From Theristus sp. LFF4_11 (lineage: Eukaryota > Nematoda > Chromadorea > Monhysterida > Xyalidae), in assembly GCA_030248135.1 (NCBI GenBank), contig JASANC010001886.1:62001-126000 (forward strand): 64,000 bases of DNA. The letters run 5' to 3'. The notes beneath the pieces were generated by a model that ran no database searches, had not been told where the DNA came from, and was given only the letters and a program-made list of their open reading frames with translations. The position numbers were made by a program, and so were the translations under genes. Positions 55,101 through 62,900 of this stretch are shown here, piece after piece (positions within the stretch are counted from its first letter, which is position 1; every line of letters starts with the position of its first letter).

Positions 55101-57922
55101 CAATTAACGCAGCCAAATTTTGGTTATTTTTAAAAACTGCATTTTCAGTAGTTTTTTGCGTTTTTATCAGTTTTTAACAAAAAATGTTTAACACAGCAAA
55201 TGGAGTCATTGACTCTACGTGGTTGCCCCGGTTTTCAATAACCGCGGACAAAACAATAACCAGCACACAAATGGTTTGGCATTGTAAGCAGGACAAAAAA
55301 AATAAAAATAAAAAATAAAACAAAAAATACCTGGTAGTGTTCGCGATTCCAGGCCGCACGTCGGCGACGATGGATGGCCGGCAACCGATTCCCATTTTGG
55401 TTTCCGTTGCGATTGAGCGGCACAAATTGGAAAATGTCCAAATTTTTTTCCGGCAAGCCGTCTGGGAACATTTTTTCGATGATCCTTTGGCAGTAATTTG
55501 TACACACCACGGTGCCATTGGCGGCGGGCAGCGCACGTTTTTCACGGTGGTGCTCGTTTTGTGGTGTTGCTGAGTTTAAAAAGGACATATCCATAATTTT
55601 TTGAATTTATTATTAGCGATTTCAGACACGTTTTCCGTTCAGAAACGACAAAAAAGGACATATCCATAATTTTTTGAATTTATTATTAGCGATTTCAGAC
55701 ACGTTTTCCGTTCAGAAACGACAAAAAAGGACATATCCATAATTTTTTGAATTTATTATTAGCGATTTCAGACACGTTTTCCGTTCAGAAACGACAAAAA
55801 AGGACATATCCATAATTTTTTGAATTTATTATTAGCGATTTCAGACACGTTTTCCGTTCAGAAACGACAATAACGAAGCTGTCAGCAACCCAAAATTGAC
55901 ACATACGTACCGGCACCAGCTGCGGTGAAAGTTAGCTGCAGAGTGTACGATGTAAGATCTTTCAAATCAGCAGTCAGTTGTTCACGCCTGTCGACCAGTC
56001 CCATCTTGTAGGCCAACTCGACCGCCCGCAGCTTTTCCTGAAGTGCGTTTGTGTTGGCACGCAAAACCGTGACCAAACTACAGTATGACATGTTCAATTG
56101 GACACACATCTTGCTTCAAATTTTTTAAACGTATGTCGCAATATGCATTTGCGCGCACAAGGAAAAAATATTTCACGGCTGCGCAGCAATTTGAAATCAC
56201 GAAAACTAAACGTATTCTGACGGCAGATTTTCCGAAAAAAAGAAAAAAGCGAATCAGTCTCTTTTTCATGCAGATGTTTTACATTTTTTCGGATGCCGTT
56301 CCGCCGCAAAACAGCGCGTTCGGTTTTTTAGCGGTGCGGTTTTTCCTCACTATACTTCGCCTCCTTCTAACTAAAAGGTAATAGCAGTATCATCCCTGAT
56401 GACACAAAACAGAGCTAAAGTGCATATAATTGGGCAGGTTTCAAAATGACAAAACCTGTCGTTGATTGAAGTAATCCTGTGTCGACAGTTCCACTTGTGC
56501 CATCTCATAGCGTGCCCAGTCGAGTTGCATCTTCTGCTGTTGATAATATTCGCGCAGCGCGTCAATGATGATTCGTGCTTCTTTTTCGTCACTCTCATTT
56601 GAGTTGACTGTTGTACGTGCGCCGAGTACACTAATGGCTGTTAGAACCTGTGTGTGTTTGTAACTATAATAACTTCACTCAGTGTTACTGTGAGATACGG
56701 TATGACCAATTAAACATGGCAGCATTTATCAAGGTGCAAAGGCGCGCGCGAAATTTGAATGAAAAAAGACGTTCAGAAATTCAATTGCATGTCAAATCTG
56801 CCGTGTTTTTTAAACTCATTGGTTCTTCGTGCTGTTCTGTTCATTCTTTGTTTTTTGCGCATATGATTTTAAAAAATCTTGGCATTTTTGAAAAAGACAA
56901 CTTCTAGTTTGCGAATGATTCCGCCTTGATTGAAAAGACCAGGACTGCCTTATTTTTTTCGGCCATACTGTAAGTATCGCAACACATGGACGTTTTTTGT
57001 CCCAAAGCGATTGTAAACGTTTTTCCACTTCAAGTTACACCGTTAGGTAAGTTTCCAATTCACTATTACATTTTACAGCTGTCCAATCAAATTCAAAACC
57101 TTGATTGGAATCGACTGATTTTTCTCTTATAGCAGAAAAGCGCAAAATTTTTCTGCACGTCATAAACGTTCAAAGCCCGACCGTCCGTACCGAATTACGG
57201 CCTTTCGCACGACACGTAGCTATGATCTTTTATTTTGGTCCCGCAACTCAATGCGCGCATAGATAGGTAAACAGTTTTATGGATGACGCGTGAATTCAAA
57301 ATTGGTAAAGTGATCCGAGTCCCCTACTTAGGTGACTTTGAATTGCCACATAAAGATTGAAACTACGGAATGGCCGAGCAAACATGGCAGCTTTTTTCAG
57401 GGTGCAAGGAGCGCGCGAAATTTGAATGAAAGAAAAAAGACCTTCAGACACCAAATTCTGTGTCTAATTTGACACGTTTTTTAAACTAATAGATTTTGTG
57501 TGATCAATCTTTCTCCGATTGCACACATGGTTAAGAATTATGTTGGCATTTTCGAAAAAAGACAACTCCCAGTCTGCGACTGATCCCCGCTGAAACTTGC
57601 GGAAACGCGTGCAAACAAAACTTTCAGTTTCCGAAAAAAAATTTTGCTTGAACATTTTATTTGCTCGGGAATTTTAAATTTCAAATATGAATCTGTCTCG
57701 ATCTTTTTTGGCAACATAACTCACTTCTAGTGGCGGTACCAATTGATGCTCATTGAAAACTGTTGTCACCATTGCCACACGTTGTTTATTGCGATGCACT
57801 GCAGATTTGTCAACGATGTTTAAAGCTGATGTTTCATGGAACAGTAATGTACTGCGAATCACTGCGGTCAACACCAAAATCACCAGGCTCTGTCTTCGCT
57901 CGTTGAATAGAGGCCACTTCAT
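42908..57922 (-). CDS. Gene B: unrecognised secreted protein with coiled coil, PAN/Apple-like and sushi domains, complete gene span
   Basis: Not recognised as a known family. Ten exons on the minus strand (57922-57725, 56647-56456, 56037-55911, 55569-55331, 54926-54651, 49740-49264, 48215-47798, 47447-47242, 47140-46996, 43170-42908) total 2,541 nt: 846 residues plus stop, all phases matching. Visible parts: signal peptide (hydrophobic 12-21), helical segment (67-172), RxKR site at 181-184 suggesting proprotein cleavage, coiled-coil-like helices (253-500), Cys-containing region (504-690), PAN/Apple-like core (about 690-731) and a sushi domain (761-828). Ignoring the last splice gives a 768-aa form stopping at 46,967. 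Gene C is its divergent paralogue. PAN and sushi domains suggest extracellular binding; the actual role is unknown. Introns 5 and 9 hold satellite-bearing units. Confidence 0.8.
43343..43375 (+). mobile_element. Single left arm of the palindromic mini-MITE
   Basis: GGCATTCATGAAGCAGTATT then TAGTGACCGA stops where composite copy 2 starts. The matching right arm (CACTAAATACTGCCTCATGA) is at 46,862-46,905, so 43.38-46.86 kb may have been inserted into one mini-MITE. Confidence 0.65.
43377..44309. mobile_element. TIR module, copy 2
   Basis: TATCTGAAAATGCGGGAGAC and its inverse bracket about 930 bp with the shared GTACACACGGATACAAGTAC block. The interior contains a palindromic stretch around CCTGGTGTCCGTCGCAGTGA. 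No transposase frame. Confidence 0.87.
44385..45360 (-). repeat. Satellite B array, about 6 copies, inverted
   Basis: ATTCGCCCGAAATCGTCACG recurs about every 150 bp. Reverse orientation to 18,718-20,030 and more diverged. Confidence 0.93.
46281..46848. mobile_element. TIR element with GGCCGGAATTC tandem repeats in its arms
   Basis: The left arm (46,281-46,440) holds seven AATTCCGGCCC-type units and ACACGAAGTGATTTTGGTA; the right arm (46,690-46,848) is the inverse with seven GGGCCGGAATTC units. The loop is about 250 bp. GTAC lies at both edges. Inside gene B intron 9. Confidence 0.85.
46862..46905 (-). mobile_element. Single right arm of the palindromic mini-MITE
   Basis: GTGTCACTAAATACTGCCTC then ATGAATGCAGC; partner arm at 43,343-43,375. 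Confidence 0.6.
46967..47140 (-). CDS. Gene B exon 9, PAN/Apple-like core, with two possible ends
   Basis: Reads LCAATPSCVAAAWIDRALST then CTLYGGDI, the C-x3-TP-x-C-x-A...C-x-LY pattern of PAN/Apple domains. A strong GTGAGA donor after 46,996 (phase 1) joins in frame to the sushi exon at 43,170. If unspliced, the frame ends at TAA, 46,967, giving ...GVGENTHFMND. Confidence 0.78.
   Translation of the reverse strand: MCAATPSCVAAAWIDRALSTCTLYGGDIKTDGAFDARSHVAVLRSSGVGENTHFMND
47242..47447 (-). CDS. Gene B exon 8, Cys-rich, leads into PAN domain
   Basis: Reads GDDMKWDFYLVPNSQCWWTN, GVDQQCNSDERACNWSAAAT and GTPIQNVDQRTCCR. Phase 1 in (after cacaccag), phase 0 out (GTGAAA). The final CC begins the PAN-like motif continued in exon 9. 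Confidence 0.78.
47798..48215 (-). CDS. Gene B exon 7, Cys-containing domain
   Basis: Reads NYGRCSAALSITDLVAIDDS, ELFAFCCSRTTNFCSKIDLP and RYTYIHLCDGETRIFKKLND, then NEQLQVGYGFKSLAGGVATF. Six Cys clustered in the first half suggest disulphides; no known domain recognised. The start after gctcacag and the donor GTTGGT (phase 1) are both set by phase. Confidence 0.75.
49264..49740 (-). CDS. Gene B exon 6, long helical exon
   Basis: 159 residues, mostly helical: ELLLILAAGNALAANSDEHE, ALTTLQSEIRRELDSADFAD, then VNWLHYIDGHHVSDLDALKH and CVVKKPSA, which corresponds to gene C THWINFLKHRDN...FVIKKCIIAEG. Phase 0 both ends; donor GTTCTG after ...RYVKQ. Confidence 0.82.
50279..51099. mobile_element. 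TIR module, copy 3
   Basis: TATCTAAAAATGCGGGAGAC at the left, complement at the right; long inverted arms with GTACACACGGATACAAGTAC. About 820 bp. No transposase. An adjacent inverted fragment (50,150-50,275) matches the interior of copy 2 near 43,890-44,030. Confidence 0.88.
51235..54280 (-). repeat. Satellite A array with a higher-order period of about 287 bp
   Basis: Inverted relative to 17,930-18,690. The block GAAAGGGCGACATTTGAAAC recurs at intervals of about 283-291 bp (51,318; 51,601; 51,888; 53,081; 53,367; 53,655; 53,946), with two longer spacings near 52,300-52,700. A full unit of about 170 bp alternates with a shortened unit of about 117 bp that lacks that block. Confidence 0.9.
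54651..54926 (-). CDS. Gene B exon 5, helical
   Basis: Reads FDADIYQLLNKDISNINPFN and KRLRSQTDSLFSATFQFLDE. Gene C exon 5 has VDREIYHTLENVYSKTEYTW and LHMEMAFKLSLLLSQM in register. The acceptor with phase 0 is acacag before AAACGC; an upstream tcag would not keep phase. Donor GTCGGT, as GTCAGC in gene C. Confidence 0.8.
55331..55569 (-). CDS. Gene B exon 4, with RxKR cleavage motif
   Basis: Reads ATPQNEHHREKRALPAANGT then VVCTNYCQRIIEKMFPDG. REKR at about residues 181-184 is a furin-type site; gene C has RVKR at the same place. Two Cys follow. Acceptor aaactcag; phase 1 in, phase 0 out (GTATTT). Confidence 0.82.
55580..55871. repeat. Four 73-bp tandem repeats making up gene B intron 3
   Basis: GGACATATCC begins at 55,583, 55,656, 55,729 and 55,802, an exact 73-bp period with essentially no sequence differences. 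They fill nearly all of the 341-bp intron. On the transcribed strand each unit holds GCTAATAATAAATTC, a possible branch-point sequence, so the duplication multiplied it. Confidence 0.95.
55911..56037 (-). CDS. Gene B exon 3
   Basis: Reads EKLRAVELAYKMGLVDRREQ and ends LKDLTSYTLQLTFTAAGAG. Gene C exon 3 ends LKRFTSYAVGLTPAGGTG with the same phase 1 donor. Helical, then a Gly/Ala turn. Confidence 0.85.
56456..56647 (-). CDS. Gene B exon 2
   Basis: 192 nt, identical in length to gene C exon 2. Reads VLTAISVLGARTTVNSNESD then EKEARIIIDALREYY; gene C has VLTAISVLGARLTNNSNESD. This is the strongest evidence of paralogy. Phase 0 both ends. Confidence 0.9.
56696..56972. mobile_element. MITE, ATTAAACATGGCAGC family
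   Basis: TACGGTATGACCAATTAAAC ... TTTTCGGCCATACTGTA, 277 bp, in gene B intron 1. Confidence 0.85.
57364..57590. mobile_element. MITE, ATTAAACATGGCAGC family, right end missing
   Basis: TACGGAATGGCCGAGCAAAC, then the usual body to CTGCGACTGATCCCCGC, where it breaks off. Preceded by a fragment (57,200-57,363) related to the 41,513 TIR element. Gene B intron 1. Confidence 0.75.
57725..57922 (-). CDS. Gene B exon 1, signal peptide
   Basis: Starts MKWPLFNERRQSLVILVLTA; basic then hydrophobic, a typical secretory signal. Ends ...HQLVPPLE in phase 0 at GTGAGT. Aligns along its length with gene C exon 1, sharing HET, S..RN..R..., and P.PE before the donor. Confidence 0.82.
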
Positions 57923-59728
57923 GGCGTCAGTTCAGGAAATGACTTTTTTTCGCTAATACAGGATGTCTGAAACACTACAATGAAAGCGTTTCGGTTTAGA
58001 GTTTGCTCAGGGAGTGTTGTCTGTAATTCGGAACGCAGTTCAAAAAGTGTTTGTTCGCCACTGATTGAGCTAAAAGTTTTTTGGAAAATTCAACCTGATT
58101 TGATGGACAGTGTTGAAAATGCAAGGTTCAAAATTGCAAGTGCAAGCAAAAAACCAATCTTTATATATGCATTTTCAGGAATGCTAATCGGGCGAAAAAA
58201 TTGGTCATTTTCATTCGTGTGACTTTACACGCAAATTTATGGGCATACGAATTATTCAGCGAGTAATTCTTGAACAAAGATGTGAACAACAATTATTTCA
58301 ACTTGCGATTGTTGGACGGGGGACCGACTCATTTCCGCACTAGTAAAACTGCTAAACATAGCAAAAACACATTTTTAGAGAGTGAGGAGCAAATGCCGTT
58401 CCGTAAATACATGTAACCGCTCTGAAACATGAGTTCGACGGTCATGCAAAAAAAAATAATCACGAAAAGTAAGAATGTCAGTCAAACGCCTTGAACGTAC
58501 ATATCTAACTTTTGAATTTATTTTTAACACCATAGTTTCACCAAAACCACCAAATAAGGCAATTGTATTTTCATCACTGATTAACCACACTCCATTGACT
58601 AAAATCTAAATGTGGGAACCGTGAAACTACAATGAATGCAATTCAGCATACCAACAGTTCCGTTTGATAAACGTTTTCTGGTATGACAAATATAACGAAA
58701 ACAGAAAGTATAAAAATAGAACATATGGCGTTGAACGAACAATGAAGAACATATTCCAAGCCTACGCAGTTTTATCGTTAGCTTAGTAAAACACTAAGTA
58801 ATCGTGCTTTTGTAATCGAGAATTTACAGATTGGCACATTCATAAAATAAATTCTTTTAGTAAGTCGAGAAAAACAGTTCGTTTACAGCTTTTGAAAGAC
58901 ACCATGACACAAAGGAAAATGAGTAACCTCACTTCTAGAGGCTGATTGGCTGTTCCGACTCATGTCTACTAGGTATATTAAAGCTGGTCTTTCCCTGAGA
59001 TGTTGTTATAAACTGGTTTTAAAATCTTATCGTTTATCAGTATACAATGGCGTGCACGTTTTGCGTTTGAAGTCAAGTGTTTTGTTCGACCAGTCTGACG
59101 GTTGGCGCTGTGCCCCGGCCCCCGCCATCCATCGTGTCCTTCGAAAGCCGGAGCACACGACACGTATGGTATGCACGATTAAACATGGCAGCTTTTTTCA
59201 GGGTGCAAGGTGCGCGCGATTTGAATGAAAGAAAAAGACGTTCAAAACCCGATTCTGTGTCAAATTTGACATGTTTCTTGAAATAAATTGGTTATTCGTG
59301 CTGTTCTGTTCATTCTTTATGCATTGCACACTCGATTGGCGAATATCTTGGCATTTTTTAGAAAGGCAACTCCTAGTCTACGACTAATCTCGCCTTGAAT
59401 GAGACTGCCTTATTTAATCGGCCATACTGTATAATCTCTCTGTATTACGACACTAATCTTGAGAATTTTACAGGTTTTGCATGTTTTTCTCAAACGTTCT
59501 CTGTAAAGAAACACGCGTGCTTTATGTAGCTTGAAGGGATCACCCGCGGTACTCGGCAGGTGCATGGCGCCTGTTGAATGAAAAGTCGTCATTTTTCATT
59601 TTTCACGTCCACGTCTACGTCACGTGACACACAGTGAAATGAAATGTTTTCTAATTCGTTCTGTTTTAGAGGCGTCCCGTTCAGCAAAGTAAACCGTCAT
59701 TTCATATCTTCCCCATTCTGACGCCACA
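57923..59728. promoter_or_regulatory. Shared upstream region of divergent genes B and C
   Basis: About 1.8 kb between the two start codons. No convincing gene; small open frames here look random. Holds one MITE (59,165-59,431). Promoters of both genes should lie here, but I see no reliable core elements. Whether it acts as a bidirectional promoter is inference. Confidence 0.45.
59165..59431. mobile_element. MITE, ATTAAACATGGCAGC family, in the B-C upstream region
   Basis: TATGGTATGCACGATTAAAC ... TTTAATCGGCCATACTGTA, 267 bp, about 300 bp upstream of the gene C start codon. Confidence 0.85.
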
Positions 59729-59917
59729 ATGTTGCCTCCGTCAAACAATTGGCGCCACGCTCTAATGCGGGCGTTGACCATGGTCGTTCTGTGCACCACA
59801 GCGATGCCTCACGAAACACCGCACCACATGGCTGAAATATCCGTTACGGAACGAAACAATAATCGCCTATCATCGGTGCTGTCCGTACTGAAAGAAGACT
59901 TACCTCCAATGCCTGAA
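59729..59917 (+). CDS. Gene C exon 1, signal peptide
   Basis: Starts MLPPSNNWRHALMRALTMVV then LCTTAMPHET; a secretory signal with probable cleavage after TTA. Ends DLPPMPE in phase 0 at GTAAGA. Aligns with gene B exon 1 (66 versus 63 codons). Confidence 0.82.
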
Positions 59918-62900
59918 GTAAGATGAAGCGTAAAAAGCTTGCAAAAGCTTGATCGACGAACAATGGCGCTGACAACAATAATTGATCAGCTGATTGACTG
60001 GTTGCGCTACACACGTGCAGTGTGACTGTGATGCATGCAATCTGTGCACGCATTGCCTCGGAGGCGGAGTCACTGCAATGCATGCATCACGAAATACGAA
60101 ACGTGTTCACCAACCAATTAATAAAAAAGCTAACTTTATTTTTTAGATGGACTGTAATTATCACCAATGATCTCAGTAAACCGCGAAACATGCAGGTTCT
60201 GACGGCGATCAGTGTGCTTGGTGCGCGATTGACAAACAACTCGAACGAAAGCGACGAAAAAGAACTGCACATCATCACCAATGCGTTACAAAACCACTAT
60301 AGACGCAAGAAGCTGAATGACGACTGGTTGCACGAAACGACACAAAGAGCTAGAGAGCTAATGTTGCAACATTCCAATCGCCGCAAGGTAATTTAATTTT
60401 ATGATGAATTTTTAATGTAGTTTTTAAAGCGAAGTTTTATTACTGTTATGCGCTGATTTTTAGGGGCTGCTGAAGAACTTCATGGCTGGACGGGACAGAA
60501 ACTGGAACACTCTAGACAATGAACGCAACGAACTCAAGCGCTTCACATCTTACGCTGTTGGTTTGACACCGGCTGGTGGCACTGGTATATAAACTATGTT
60601 TTTGAAAGTACCTATATACAGGGTGATCCAAAAAAACTACACGATAAAGAATCGGCTCTAGCTCGCCGTCGGCTAGATCGTTTGGACTGAAATTTTAACC
60701 AAGCATTACACAAAGCTTTTATTTTGTGTGTTAAAATTTCAGACGAATTGGTCAACCCTGTAATGAATGCAAAATGAAATAGTGAAAACGTAAAAAATTG
60801 ACTTTTTGCGCCAAATACAGCACGGTGCGCCTAGTGCACGTCCACCACTCACTCAGCGCTCAAGGAGATGTTTCAGCTTTCTGCTATGAATACCGTATTA
60901 CCTCTATTAACCCCCCCCCCCCAAATTAACCCCCCCCCCCAAAAATAAACTCCCACCCCCTCGACAAGTTTCCAAATAATCCCCCCAAAAATAAACCCCC
61001 ATGGGGTTTATTAGAAACCTGTTTGAAACACATACCTAGCAAATTCAGTGGCTGAATGCAGTGACATTGGTGAAATTGTGCTACCAAAGGCCCCAAAGGG
61101 ATGAGTTAGTGGTAATTTCATTACAAAAGGCTGTTACAAAAGGAAATCTCTGTGAAAAGTAGAAGTTTCTGCGACTTTCTTGCCTGCCATGCAAGGTATT
61201 TTTGCCATTTTTCAACAAACCCCCACCCCTAGCATTTGTTTGTAAATCAACCCCCAAAAATAACCCCCCCCCCCAAAATAAACCCCCACCACAGAAGTCG
61301 CTGAAGAAATAAACCCCCATTATTAGAGGTAATACGGTATTTGCTTTTTTCATAAAGAACAACACAGAACGCCTGCTTTCAGTTGTCCAATCCATTTTTT
61401 CACAAAATGTAGCAAAAAGAGAAAAAACTCGGAGGCTTGGCTGCTGCAACAAAAAACAGTGATTTCAGAGAAAAACGTGCCAGCAAATATATCAAAAACG
61501 ATTCCTGCGTTGTTACTTTTGAAAAAAAGCAAAAAGTCATAGCAGAAAGCTGAAACATCTCCTTGAGTGCTGAGTGGTGGACGTGCGTTAGGCGCACCGT
61601 GCTGTATCTGGCGCAAAAAGTCAATTTTTTACGTTTTTACTATTTCATTTCGAATTCATTACAGAGTTGTCCAATTCGTCTGAAATTTCAACACACAAAA
61701 TAAAAAGTTTTTTGTGATGCTTGGTTAAAATTTCAGACCAAACTATCCATCCGTTGGCGAGCTACAGCCGATTCTTATCGTGTAGTTTTTTTTGGATCAC
61801 CCTGTACATAGAATACAGAGTCCACGAAACATTGAACTACAGAAGAATGAACCGAACCGAATGGTTTGATCGGAATCAAAAATCCAATTTATGAAAAAAA
61901 TATATCTTTTTTCAATCCCTGTTCTGTTCTTACTTTTCGCGAGCTCTGTTACGGTATATACTCAAAAGATATATTGTTTAAGGAAACATACCGTATCAGA
62001 CACTAAACTCAGACGAATAATGCTGAGTGATTCAGACGCAGACGTTCGTTCGTGCTGATGCAGATGCAATTATTTATCAGTGTAGATTTTGTCAAAGTAA
62101 ACATTTTTTGCTCAAATTATTCTTGTTAACAAAAAAAAATTGATCTGCATACCGTATTACCTCTATTAAACCCCCCCCCCCCAAAATTACCCCCCCCCCC
62201 AAAAATAAACCCCCACCCCCTCGACAAGTTTCCAAATAATCCCCCACCCAAAAATAATCCCCATCCCCCATGGGGGATTATTGAAACCTGTTTGGAACAC
62301 ATACCCAGCGAATTCAGTGGCTGGTTGCCGTGAAAATGATGAAATTGTGCTACCAAAGGCCCCAAATGGATGAGTTAATGGTAATTTCATTACAAAAGGC
62401 TGTTGTAAAAGGAAATTTCTATGTAGAGTAGAAGTTTCTGCGACTTCCTTCCTGCCATGGAAGGTATTTTTGCCATTTTGCCCACTCCTAAAAATGGTTT
62501 CCAAATAAACCCCCCCCAAAATAAAGCCCCCCCCCCAAAAAAAATAAACCCCCACCCCCAGAAGTCGCTGAAGAAATAAACCCCCATGGGGGTTTATTAG
62601 AGGTAATACGGTATGTGTCAAAATTTGCATTGGTTTGTGCATCTACATCAATCAGTGCACAAACATTCGTATCTCAGTCTACATTCTTTTTGCGCGTGCA
62701 GCTCGGCTGGGCGAACGTCGCCGTGTGAAACGTTACGCAGCATTTCGACTTGCAGATGAAGTGAACCAATTAAGAAATGTGCTGATCAGACTTCTTCAAT
62801 GCCAGGTGCATAAATTATTTTTAATTTGAATTTCAGACATTTTTTGACATGCATTCAACGAGTCCAAACGCTTCTGCCGTTTTTATGGGGAACTGATTCA

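Noticed and set aside
57980..58222. 80-aa plus-strand frame between genes B and C
   Set aside because: No signal of splicing, homology or composition bias; probably chance.
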